The notes beneath the pieces are model-generated. The model made no database searches. It was not told the origin of the DNA and saw only the letters and a program-made list of their open reading frames with translations. The position numbers and the translations under genes were made by a program. This document shows positions 52,359 through 64,000 of a DNA stretch of 64,000 nt, piece after piece. The stretch lies in NCBI GenBank assembly GCA_025698895.1, contig JAILWO010000001.1, positions 62,001 to 126,000 on the forward strand, read 5' to 3'. Origin of the DNA: Rhizobiaceae bacterium (GTDB lineage Bacteria; Pseudomonadota; Alphaproteobacteria; Rhizobiales; Rhizobiaceae). Within the stretch, counting starts at the first letter, position 1; every line of letters begins with the position of its first letter.

Positions 52359-52483
52359 GGCGCGCGCGTGCAATCCGTGTTCGGAACGGCTGGATCATAC
52401 TGGCACAGGGTTCTAAACAGGCGCTCAACCAGACCGGTGAACGGACCCTTTCACCGATCGCGACAATTCGAGAAGGACCCGCG

Positions 52484-54373
52484 ATGCGCCCCGAACCCGT
52501 TTTCTCCGCGCAGGCCCCGGCATCCGGCGCAGCTGCCAGGACGCCGCTGGCGGACCTGCCGGAATGGAACCTGACCGACCTCTACACCGCCATGGACGCG
52601 CCGGAACTGAAGCGTGACCTGGAACGCTGCGCGGCCGGGTCCGCCGCCTTCGAAGAGCGCTGGAAGGGTCGGCTGGCCGAGGCTTCAGGGAAGACCGGCG
52701 ATGAGGGCCTGGGAAAGGTCGTCGCGGACTACGAGGCGCTGGAGGAACTGATCGGCCGCGTGGCCTCCTATGCCGGGCTGGTCTATGCCGGCGACACCTC
52801 GGACCCCAAGCGTGCCAAGTTCTACGGCGACGTCCAGGAGAAGCTGACGGACGCAAGCGCGCATCTGATCTTCTTCGGGCTGGAACTGAACCGCCTCGAG
52901 GACGCGGTCGTCGATGCCGCCTTCGCGGCCGATCCGGCCTTCGCGCACTACCGGCCCTGGGTGCTCGATCTCAGGAAGGACAAGCCTTTCCAGCTCGAGG
53001 ACCGCATCGAGCAGCTCTTTCACGAGAAGTCGGTGACGGGACGCGGCGCCTGGAACCGGCTATTCGACGAGACGATGACCGCCCTGCGCTTCACCGTCGA
53101 CGGCGAGGAGATGACGCTTGAGCCGACGCTCAACCTGCTTCAGAGCCCGGAAGAGGCCGTGCGGCGCAAGGCGGCCGAGGCGCTTGCCGGGACCTTCAAG
53201 GTCAATCTGCGCGTCTTCACGCTGATCACCAATACGCTGGCCAAGGACAAGGAGATATCGGACCGCTGGCGCGGCTTCGCCGACATCGCCGATTCCCGCC
53301 ACCTGGCCAACCGCGTCGAGCGGCCGGTGGTCGACGCGCTGGCCAAGGCCGTGCGCGAGGCCTATCCGCGCCTGTCGCACCGCTACTACGCGATGAAGGC
53401 GAAATGGCTCGGCATGGACGCCATGAACCATTGGGACCGCAACGCACCGCTGCCCGAGACGCCGCAGGCCGTGATCGGCTGGGAGGAGGCCCGCCACACC
53501 GTGCTGTCGGCCTATCACGACTTCTCGCCGGACATGGCCGAGATCGCGCGCGGCTTCTTCGATCACAACTGGATCGACGCGCCGGTGCGCCCGGGCAAGG
53601 CGCCCGGCGCTTTCGCGCATCCGACGGTTCCCTCGGCGCACCCCTATGTGATGCTCAACTATATGGGCAAGCCGCGGGACGTGATGACGCTGGCCCACGA
53701 GCTCGGCCACGGGGTGCACCAGGTGCTGGCGGCCGGCCAGGGCGCGCTGATGGCGCAGACCCCGCTGACGCTGGCCGAGACGGCATCGGTTTTCGGCGAG
53801 ATGCTGACCTTCCGCTCGCTGCTCGACCGCACCAAGGACCGGCGCGAGCGCAAGGCCATGCTGGCCCAGAAGGTCGAGGACATGATCAACACCGTGGTGC
53901 GCCAGATCGCCTTCTACGAATTCGAGCGCAAGGTGCACACGGAGCGCCGTAACGGCGAACTGACGGCCGACCGGCTGGGCGAGTTCTGGCTGGAGGTGCA
54001 GGCCGAGAGCCTGGGACCGGCGATCAGGCTGAGGGACGGCTACGAGACCTTCTGGGCCTATGTGCCGCACTTCATCCACTCGCCCTTCTACGTCTACGCC
54101 TACGCCTTTGGCGACTGCCTGGTGAACTCGCTGTTCGCGGTCTACCAGAACGCCGAGAGCGGCTTTCAGGACAAGTATTTCGAGATGCTGAAGGCGGGCG
54201 GAACCAAGCACCATTCCGAGCTTCTGGCGCCGTTCGGTCTCGACGCGACGGACCCCGGCTTCTGGGCCAAGGGGCTTGCTGTAATCGAGGGTCTGATCGA
54301 CGAGTTGGAGGCGATGGAGACAACGGCGGCCGACGCCAATTCGGCGGCGATGACGGGAGCCACCACGCCCTGA
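52484..54373 (+). CDS. pepF: M3-family oligoendopeptidase F
   Basis: Cytosolic zinc oligopeptidase, 629 residues. Motifs: PEWNLTDLYTAMDAPELKRDL, TLNLLQSPEEAVRRKAAEAL, and the zinc site LAHELGHGVHQVLA (HExxH with a downstream Glu in ETASVFGEML). C-terminal LRDGYETFWAYVPHFIHSPFYVYAYAFGDCLVNSLF is typical of the PepF/M3B group. It degrades short peptides. Single gene, divergent from the sigma-54 activator. Confidence 0.94.
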   Translation: MRPEPVFSAQAPASGAAARTPLADLPEWNLTDLYTAMDAPELKRDLERCAAGSAAFEERWKGRLAEASGKTGDEGLGKVVADYEALEELIGRVASYAGLVYAGDTSDPKRAKFYGDVQEKLTDASAHLIFFGLELNRLEDAVVDAAFAADPAFAHYRPWVLDLRKDKPFQLEDRIEQLFHEKSVTGRGAWNRLFDETMTALRFTVDGEEMTLEPTLNLLQSPEEAVRRKAAEALAGTFKVNLRVFTLITNTLAKDKEISDRWRGFADIADSRHLANRVERPVVDALAKAVREAYPRLSHRYYAMKAKWLGMDAMNHWDRNAPLPETPQAVIGWEEARHTVLSAYHDFSPDMAEIARGFFDHNWIDAPVRPGKAPGAFAHPTVPSAHPYVMLNYMGKPRDVMTLAHELGHGVHQVLAAGQGALMAQTPLTLAETASVFGEMLTFRSLLDRTKDRRERKAMLAQKVEDMINTVVRQIAFYEFERKVHTERRNGELTADRLGEFWLEVQAESLGPAIRLRDGYETFWAYVPHFIHSPFYVYAYAFGDCLVNSLFAVYQNAESGFQDKYFEMLKAGGTKHHSELLAPFGLDATDPGFWAKGLAVIEGLIDELEAMETTAADANSAAMTGATTP

Positions 54374-54482
54374 GCGCCTCCTCCAGGCTTGATGCCCGCT
54401 GATCGTCAGGAACGAGGCGATCAGAGGTCCAAACCCGCGTATCGTTGAGCGGCAGACGGGTCTTCCGCAGACCGGGAGCGCC

Positions 54483-55175
54483 CTACTCGCTGGCGCCTGA
54501 ATGCACCGCCGGTGCGGCGAAGTATCGTTGGGCGATCTCCTGCGGCGACGGTGGATGCGTCAGCACGGGGATGAGCGAGATTCCCGACAGCATCCTGCGG
54601 TTCAGCATGTGCTCGGTGATGCCGATCATGGCGCGGTCCTGGCTCGAATAGCAGGCGTAGCCATGCGGCGCCATGACCAGATAGCCGGCGAGTCGGTAGG
54701 GGTCTCCGGGAATGACATCGCCGTCCTTCTGACAGCGTTCGATCACATCAATCAACGTCTCCAGCGCGGCCGCATTGATCCGCTCCCGCGATTTCGCGCG
54801 GCTCACCTCCTCGCCACGATTGCCGAACATCAGCCAGAACGCGCCCGGGTTTTCCTCGGCGAAGCGGATATAGGCGTCGCCGAGCGCATGCAGTTGTTCG
54901 ACGGCGCCGGGGCCGCAGCCGGCGAGTTCGACCTCCTGGTAGCGGCGCAGCTCGCTGAAGCCTCTTTCGGCCAGCGCTTCGAGCAGGGCCGCCTTGTCGG
55001 GGAAGTGGCGGTACACCGCCGGATGCGACACGCCGAGCGCGGCGGCGAGTTCTCGTAACGAGAATGCCGGGCCGTGACGCTGGGCTATGAGCGCGAGCGC
55101 GGTATCCTGCAGGGCGTTGCGCAGATCGTTGTGATGGTAGCCGACCTTTTTGCCGGCATTTCCTGCGAGAGCCAA
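54483..55175 (-). CDS. TetR-family regulator
   Basis: About 230 residues from TTG 55175. Helix-turn-helix: YHHNDLRNALQDTALALIAQRHG and LRELAAALGVSHPAVYRHFPDK. C-terminal domain: LHALGDAYIRFAEENPGAFWLMFGNRG. No ATG lies in a good position; TTG 55175 (behind GGGAAG) starts at the KKVGYHHN motif usual for the family, and upstream codons run into the palindromic operator. Divergent from a serine hydrolase gene it probably represses. Confidence 0.82.
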   Translation of the reverse strand: MALAGNAGKKVGYHHNDLRNALQDTALALIAQRHGPAFSLRELAAALGVSHPAVYRHFPDKAALLEALAERGFSELRRYQEVELAGCGPGAVEQLHALGDAYIRFAEENPGAFWLMFGNRGEEVSRAKSRERINAAALETLIDVIERCQKDGDVIPGDPYRLAGYLVMAPHGYACYSSQDRAMIGITEHMLNRRMLSGISLIPVLTHPPSPQEIAQRYFAAPAVHSGASE

Positions 55176-55274
55176 GGTTTCTTCCCGACATTGTGGCTGC
55201 TGCTTCGAACGCAGCTCGCGAACCTGCCGTGAGACAAGTGCGCCTCCACTATTGACGAGTCGCGCCTCTCGGGC

Positions 55275-55295
55275 AATGTTACCGATGGTTACATT
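55275..55295. promoter_or_regulatory. TetR-type operator, divergent promoter
   Basis: AATGTTACC-GAT-GGTTACATT is a 9-bp inverted repeat with one mismatch, the form bound by AcrR/TetR-type regulators. It lies between the leftward tetR gene and the rightward serine hydrolase gene. Confidence 0.65.
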
Positions 55296-55387
55296 GCATA
55301 ACAATCAATGCAGCCGGCTGGCCATGGGCGTGCGGCGAGACGACCCGCTGCCTCCCATTCGAGGCCGATCAAGACGGGAGGTAACTC

Positions 55388-56620
55388 ATGCCGAAATTCA
55401 CTTCTGCTGGGCGTGCATGTTCGCTCGCCATGGCCATCGCGCTGACGGGCGCGCTTCCGCAGGCGCTGGCGCAGGACGACTCGCGCTGGCTCACGCCGAC
55501 GATGATCAACGCCCGCGCCCACATGTTCGATGCGAACCTCAACTATCTGACGTTCCAGCACATGGATCAGATGTTCGCCACGCGTGCCGTGGCGGCAGGC
55601 GGCGAGGTCTGGCAACTGCCCAGCGAACTCGTATCCCTGGAGGGCGACTATACGATTGGCGACAAGACGATGAGCCTGGCTGACGCACTGGAGGCCACAT
55701 CCACCAACGCCCTGGTGGTCGTGAAGGGAGGCAAGATCGTTCACGAAACCTATCGCAACGGCAGCGACGCCAGCACGCGCTTCCTCACCTTTTCGGTCGC
55801 CAAATCCTATGTCTCGACGCTGATCGGGCTGGCGCTCGCCGACGGCGCGATCAAAAGTCTCGACGACAAGGTGACGAACTACCTGCCGGAGATGAAGGAC
55901 ACGGGCTATGATGGGCCAACGATCCGCGATCTCCTGCGCATGCGCTCGGGCGTCGACTGGCTTGAAGTCTACGAGTTCGGCAGCGACACGCAGCTCACGC
56001 AGGTTCACGACAACTCGCTCGTCGCCTACAGCTACAGGTGGTGCGACTACGCGGCCAATGAATCGAAAAAGGGCCCGAACGCGCCGGATGCCGTCTTCAA
56101 CTACGCCACGCTCGATACCAGCGTGCTTGGTTGCATCCTCGAAAGGGCGGTCGGCAAGACCGGCGCCGAATACATGTCGGAGAAGCTGTGGAAACCCGCC
56201 GGCATGGAGAGTGACGCCTACTGGATCATGGACGGGCCCGACGCGGTTGGGCGCGAGTTCTTCGGCGCCGGTTTCGCCGCCACGGCGCGCGACCATGCCC
56301 GCTTCGGGCTGATGTTCCTGAACGGCGGCAAGGCCAACGGCAAGCAGGTGGTGCCGGCCGACTGGGTCAAGGAAGCAACCGTGCCGGACGAAGGTTATGA
56401 GCCGATCGCTCCGGGCGAGACGCTGGGCTACCAGTATCAATGGTGGACGTTCACGGATTCCGACGCCTATGCAGCGCTGGGGCTCCACCATCAATACATC
56501 TACATCGACCCGGCTCACGACATGGTCATCGTCAAGATCACCCATACGGCCGAGCCGGTGGGGCGCGACGAGGAGAATCTGGCACTTTTCGCGCAGATCG
56601 TGCAGCGCCTCGGCGGCTGA
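55388..56620 (+). CDS. Beta-lactamase-fold serine hydrolase (class C/NylB-like)
   Basis: A 410-residue exported protein with signal peptide (LAMAIALTGALPQALAQ). Active-site SxxK appears as SVAKS in FLTFSVAKSYVSTLIG; the second motif reads FNYATLDTS (Tyr-Ala-Thr rather than YxN), as in several esterase/6-aminohexanoate-dimer hydrolase relatives. Later GREFFGAGFAATARDHARFG and GLHHQYIYIDPAHDMVIV (replacing KTG by HHQY-like). Probably an esterase or amidase, not a true antibiotic beta-lactamase. Facing a tetR gene with a palindromic operator. Confidence 0.88.
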   Translation: MPKFTSAGRACSLAMAIALTGALPQALAQDDSRWLTPTMINARAHMFDANLNYLTFQHMDQMFATRAVAAGGEVWQLPSELVSLEGDYTIGDKTMSLADALEATSTNALVVVKGGKIVHETYRNGSDASTRFLTFSVAKSYVSTLIGLALADGAIKSLDDKVTNYLPEMKDTGYDGPTIRDLLRMRSGVDWLEVYEFGSDTQLTQVHDNSLVAYSYRWCDYAANESKKGPNAPDAVFNYATLDTSVLGCILERAVGKTGAEYMSEKLWKPAGMESDAYWIMDGPDAVGREFFGAGFAATARDHARFGLMFLNGGKANGKQVVPADWVKEATVPDEGYEPIAPGETLGYQYQWWTFTDSDAYAALGLHHQYIYIDPAHDMVIVKITHTAEPVGRDEENLALFAQIVQRLGG

Positions 56621-56956
56621 CCGGGCCGAAGCGCAGCGGGACATCGAAGAGCGACGGCGGCGGGCCGCGGTCCGTCGCCACGTCGGCGAGCGGAGGTGTC
56701 TGGCATAGGAGGCGCATGGCCCCGGGGCTTTCGGGGGCAGGCATGCACACGCCTCGCCCATGCAACGGTCTTCCGCTTCTTCCGGCGGCCGCTCGACGCA
56801 CGCGAAGCGACAGCCGACGTGGCGCGGGGCGGCTCGGTGAGATAGTCTGTTTGGCAAAGGAGCCGGTGATGAACGTTCGGAAAGGCCTGGCTACGTGCAA
56901 TCGGGCACCGAAGGCCATCGCGACTGGCACCGTCTGCTGAACGATCGCGACTGACA
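56621..56956. other. Intergenic region, 336 bp
   Basis: Between the serine hydrolase stop and the DUF3445 start. I see no strong terminator or operator. It is GC-rich and contains one short open frame with a good ribosome-binding site (56869-56940), listed separately. Confidence 0.5.
56869..56940 (+). CDS. Possible 23-residue small ORF
   Basis: ATG preceded by AAAGGAG at proper spacing, encoding MNVRKGLATCNRAPKAIATG and three more residues before TGA. It ends 16 bp before the DUF3445 start, whose own ATG lacks a clear ribosome-binding site. It could be a leader peptide coupling translation, or chance. No homologue recognised. Confidence 0.2.
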   Translation: MNVRKGLATCNRAPKAIATGTVC

Positions 56957-57880
56957 ATGATCTGCCGGACCGACCCGCCTGTTCACACGCCCTATGACGG
57001 TTCCTCGATGCCGTTCTCGATCGGGCTGAAACCGCTCGACCTTGGCGGCTGGATCGAAGTCGACCAGCACTACGAGGTCCATCTGGCGGAGAAGGACCGG
57101 CTGATCACCGAGCGCCCGAACGCGGTCTTCGCGGCCGAGCACGGAACGGAGGCGGCGCAGGCCGAGGTGCGAGATCTGGTCGTGGCGGCGATGGACGGTC
57201 CGACCGTGTTTCCGGGTGAAGCGGAACGAAAGCTCTACCGGGAACGGCGCCACCGCTTCGCGGGAACGGAAGCCGAGCCGGCTCTGCAGGCGGCCGCGCG
57301 GCTGGTTCAGGAAGACCTCGTCCTGATGCGCAAGGGCGAGGCGGGATGGCGGCTGGCGGCGGCCTCGCTGTGCTTTCCCTCGTCCTGGTCGCTGGCCGAG
57401 AAGTTCGGACGACCGCTGGCCGATATCCACGGGCCCGTGCCCGGCTTCGGGCGCGGGACGCGGCCGGCCGAACTGATCGAGCGCATGTTCGACAAGCTGC
57501 AGGGACAGGCCGTGATCCGCTGGAACTGGTCGCTGCAACCGGACCCGACGCTGCACAGGCCACGATCCGAGCATCAGCGTGCCAACCCGGCCGAAACGGT
57601 GACCCAGCGCTTCGCTGGCGACGATCCGGCGGCGGCGGCCTTCATCCGGGTGGAGCGCCAGACTCTGCGCAAGCTGGCGGGATCAAGCGACGTCCTGTTC
57701 ACCATCCGCATCCATCTCGACCCGATGGAAACGCTTCGCCGGCATGAGGATCGCGCCGCCATCGCGGCCTCCTTCGCCAAGCAGCTCGCGGCGCTGGACA
57801 TGGCCCAGCTCGACTACAAGGGCCTGGCAGCGGATCGCGACCGGCTGGTGGCGGCACTGGACAAGATCGCGGCGGGTTAG
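56957..57880 (+). CDS. DUF3445 (heme-dependent oxidative demethylase-like) protein
   Basis: A 307-residue protein matching DUF3445: TPYDGSSMPFSIGLKPLDLGGWIEVD, AAASLCFPSSWSLAEKFGRPLADIHGPVPG and INWSLQ-like IRWNWSLQPDPTLH, then FIRVERQTLRKLAGSSDVLFTIRIHLDP. Some DUF3445 members act as heme-dependent oxidative N-demethylases or dimethylamine oxygenase subunits; specificity here is unknown. Its stop overlaps the convergent threonine aldolase by 4 bp. Confidence 0.9.
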   Translation: MICRTDPPVHTPYDGSSMPFSIGLKPLDLGGWIEVDQHYEVHLAEKDRLITERPNAVFAAEHGTEAAQAEVRDLVVAAMDGPTVFPGEAERKLYRERRHRFAGTEAEPALQAAARLVQEDLVLMRKGEAGWRLAAASLCFPSSWSLAEKFGRPLADIHGPVPGFGRGTRPAELIERMFDKLQGQAVIRWNWSLQPDPTLHRPRSEHQRANPAETVTQRFAGDDPAAAAFIRVERQTLRKLAGSSDVLFTIRIHLDPMETLRRHEDRAAIAASFAKQLAALDMAQLDYKGLAADRDRLVAALDKIAAG

Positions 57881-58926
57881 CTTGCGAGCAGCCGCGTGAA
57901 CCCGTCGACATCCTCCACCGTCGTGGCGAAGCTGGTGACGAAGCGGCAGATCGTCTCGTCGGCGCCCACGCCCTCATAGCCGCGCGGCGTCGCCCATGGG
58001 TGGAATATCGCGCCCCTTCTCCGAAAGTTCTCGGCCCTTTCGCGGCTCATGATCGCAAAGACCTCGTTCGCCTGAGGCTCCCAGGCAAGCCGCACCGCAT
58101 TCGAGGCGCGAAAAGCCTCGGCAAGCCGCGCGGCCATCGCGTTCGAGTGGCGCGCGGTCGAGAGCCACAGATCGTCGCGGAAATAGGCCTCGAACTGCAG
58201 GGCGACAAAACGCGACTTCGAGAAGAGCTGCGCAGCACGCTTCCGCAGGAACGGCAGTGCCTCATGCTTGTCCGGCTCCATGACGACGATCGCTTCCGCG
58301 CACCAGCAGCCGTTCTTGGTGGCGCCGAAGGAGACGATGTCGACACCCCGCTTCCATGTCATCTCGGCCGGTGTCGTGTCGAGCGCGACCAGGGCGTTGG
58401 CGAAGCGCGCGCCGTCCATGTGAAGCGGCAGGCCATGGCGCCTGGCGATGCCGGCGATCGTGTCGATGTCGTCCAGCGAATGGACGGTACCGATCTCGGT
58501 GGCCTGGGTGATGGAGACGGCGGCGGGCTGGCCCGAATGGAGAAAGGCGGCCGGATAGCGGCCGATCGCCTCTTCGAGCATCGTGGGGTCCATGCGCCCC
58601 AGCGCTCCGTCGACCGGACAAAGCCGCAAGCCGCCCGCGAGATATTCGGGCGCGCCGCCCTCGTCGGCAATCATGTGCGCCTCGGCATGGGCGAAGGCCA
58701 CGCCGGCGGGACGGGCGAGCGCGGTCATGGAAAGGGAGTTGGCGGCCGTGCCGGTGGAGACGAAATAGACGCCGACCTCGCGCTCGAAGATGTCGCAGAA
58801 CGTCTTCGCGACCCGCGCATCGACCTCCGAATTGCCATAGGCGGTCGCGTAGCCGCCCGAATTGGCCGCCAGATGGTCGGACACCGCCGGGTGCGCGCCG
58901 GCCCAGTTGTCGGATGCGAAGATCAT
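57877..58926 (-). CDS. ltaE: Low-specificity threonine aldolase
   Basis: PLP-dependent aldolase cleaving threonine to glycine and acetaldehyde, 349 residues. It begins MIFASDNWAGAHPAV, then YGNSEVDARVAKTF, VSTGTAANSLSMTAL, GLPLHMDGARFANALVAL and the PLP lysine in SFGATKNGCW. Normal length for the family. Overlaps the DUF3445 stop by 4 bp and is divergent from the beta-lactamase pseudogene. Confidence 0.92.
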   Translation of the reverse strand: MIFASDNWAGAHPAVSDHLAANSGGYATAYGNSEVDARVAKTFCDIFEREVGVYFVSTGTAANSLSMTALARPAGVAFAHAEAHMIADEGGAPEYLAGGLRLCPVDGALGRMDPTMLEEAIGRYPAAFLHSGQPAAVSITQATEIGTVHSLDDIDTIAGIARRHGLPLHMDGARFANALVALDTTPAEMTWKRGVDIVSFGATKNGCWCAEAIVVMEPDKHEALPFLRKRAAQLFSKSRFVALQFEAYFRDDLWLSTARHSNAMAARLAEAFRASNAVRLAWEPQANEVFAIMSRERAENFRRRGAIFHPWATPRGYEGVGADETICRFVTSFATTVEDVDGFTRLLAS

Positions 58927-59019
58927 GACGGCTCCGGAAGACGAGGAACGTTAACCGCGCCACGCTACGGCGTTCGCGGGCGCAACCGGGCTACAGGCGA
59001 GACCGAGGAGTTTCAAGAC

Positions 59020-59836
59020 ATGATGCGAACGGTGCTGATTGCCGCCACGATGATCGCGGCCGCGCCTTGGGCGGCGAAAGCGGACACCGAGACCCTGTGC
59101 ACCCTGGTCGCGAGCGCAAACGGCACCGTGCTCGTGGAACGCGGCGACCGCTGCGGCGAGCGGGTGACGCCGGCCTCGACCTTCAAGGTGGCCCTGGCCG
59201 TCATGGGATATGAGGCAGGCTTTCTTCAGGACGAGACGAACCCCGTCTTGCCGTTCATGCCCGGTTATCCGGACTGGATCGCGGCCTGGAAACAGCCGAC
59301 CGGCCCGGCCGGCTGGATGGAGAATTCCGTGGTCTGGTATTCCCAGCGCATCACCGAGCAACTCGGAACGCAGAGCCTGACCGACCATGCCCGGGCCTTT
59401 GGCTACGGAAACGCGGACTTTTTCCGGCGATCCTGGCAAGGGCAACGGGCTGGAACGTGCCTGGATCGGCTCCTCGCTGAAGATATCGCCGCGCGAACAG
59501 GTCGCCTTCATCGGCCGGCTGATCCACGAAACGCTGCCGGTCGCCCCGCAGGCCATGCGCAAGACGATCGCGATCATCGAGCGGCGCGAGGCCGGCGGCT
59601 GGACGGTGCGTGGCAAGACCGGCTCGGCCTATCCGCGCAATGCCGACGGCTCGTTCGATCGGGCGCGCATGTTCGGCTGGTATGTCGGCTGGGCCGAGCG
59701 CGACGGGCGCAGCCTGGTGTTCGCGCATCTGCGCCAGGATCGGACGCGCCAGAAGGGGCCGGGCGGCCTGCGCGCCCGCAACGATTTTCTTGCGCTTTGG
59801 CCGGACCTGGCCGGCGAGGCGGTGGAGACGCGCTGA
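59020..59836 (+). pseudogene. Class D (OXA-type) beta-lactamase, frameshifted
   Basis: Signal peptide (VLIAATMIAAAPWAAKA), active-site S53-T-F-K56, S103-V-V, and Y129-G-N are read in one frame. At a five-T run (59419-59423) the frame changes; the rest, SGDPGKGNGLERAWIGSSLKIS, VRGKTGSAYP (KTG box) and GWYVGWAE (WxxG), continues in the next frame to 59836. Removing one T gives an intact 271-residue protein with all class D motifs. GAGGAG precedes ATG 59020. Either a real pseudogene or an indel error. Confidence 0.85.
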
Positions 59837-60192
59837 GCCGCACCTCTCGCAAACCGTCCGTCCAACACTCATCCCCATCCTCCACACCGGAAGAAGACCG
59901 GGACGCAATAATATGTCTTCATAGCACCTCCGCGAGCCATTCCGTATCGTCGCGGCGCGGCGTTTTTTTCGAATCGGTCTTGCTCCCTTGCCGCGAGTGT
60001 GTCATACCAATTTAGGACAGCATTGCTGTCTCATTCCGACATTGCCGGTGTGATGCGGGTCCGTTCGGCCCCGACGCTGGTCCTGCCGGGATTGAATGCC
60101 CTAGAATAGGCGGCGGCCAGGCGGCCGGCCGCCTGATCGCGTCGCCAGGAAGGCCGCGCGAGCAAGACGAACCTTCTGACGGAGGACGAGCC
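59837..60192. other. Intergenic region upstream of gltB, 356 bp
   Basis: Probably holds the gltB promoter. It contains a perfect 15-bp palindrome GACAGCATTGCTGTC (60016-60030), a possible regulator site, and a run TTTTTTTCGAATCG near 59964. No tRNA or small gene seen. Confidence 0.5.

Positions 60193-64000
<3,808 letters not shown>

Overview
The window is about 64 kb of high-GC chromosomal DNA from an alphaproteobacterium of the Hyphomicrobiales, probably Phyllobacteriaceae (Mesorhizobium/Nitratireductor/Aminobacter-like). The clues are ornithine decarboxylase plus homospermidine synthase, a homologue of the Brucella lipoprotein Omp10, an HWE-family histidine kinase, DUF459/DUF882/DUF1007 proteins and short rhizobial palindromic repeats. 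The taxonomic call is inference from gene content. No rRNA, tRNA, CRISPR array, transposase or integrase was seen. About 57 protein genes or gene remnants are supported.

Layout. 1-3.3 kb: an acyl-CoA catabolic pair (biotin-dependent carboxyltransferase and acyl-CoA dehydrogenase) behind a LiuR-like palindrome, with an SCP2 protein divergent. 3.2-5.6 kb: a GNAT and ornithine decarboxylase with a long leader that looks like the speF RNA. 5.8-10.8 kb: a Crp/Fnr regulator with an in-frame stop, small DUF proteins, and a PQQ-type sorbosone dehydrogenase lipoprotein. 11.0-15.0 kb: a four-gene translationally coupled operon (flavin monooxygenase, BASS transporter, two SDRs). 15-16.7 kb: NicO nickel/cobalt exporter and DUF1007. 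16.8-18.6 kb: a DUF2726 nuclease-fold gene lying between a decayed lysR 3' end and an intact lysR. 18.7-20.7 kb: a denD-type sugar-acid operon. 20.9-28.4 kb: acetyltransferases, VapBC, an aminotransferase, a MarR-GNAT fusion, and an ABA4-like membrane operon facing a TetR gene. 28.4-42 kb: housekeeping and envelope genes (trhO, a muramidase, ilvD, DUF459, MltB, galU, a GT1 glycosyltransferase, an outer-membrane barrel, NfeD, a PaaK-like ligase). 42-48.6 kb: Omp10-like lipoprotein, TadG-like pilus protein, homospermidine synthase, KDPG aldolase, HWE kinase. 48.8-64 kb: DUF882 peptidase-like protein, a sigma-54 activator, PepF, TetR/serine hydrolase pair, DUF3445, threonine aldolase, a frameshifted class D beta-lactamase, and gltB running off the end.

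Genes that work together: ornithine decarboxylase (4.0-5.2 kb) and homospermidine synthase (44.3-45.7 kb) are the two steps from ornithine to homospermidine; GalU supplies the UDP-glucose a convergent GT1 enzyme could use; the 11-15 kb operon looks like an uptake-plus-oxidation module for an unidentified hydrophobic substrate. Three genes carry visible lesions or remodelling: the Crp/Fnr gene (TAG at codon 24), the OXA-type beta-lactamase (one extra T), and the 3.2-3.9 kb GNAT (a palindromic repeat read in frame). I did not find a clearly new defence or mobile system; the best leads are the DUF2726/lysR junction, the 11-15 kb operon and the regulatory palindromes.
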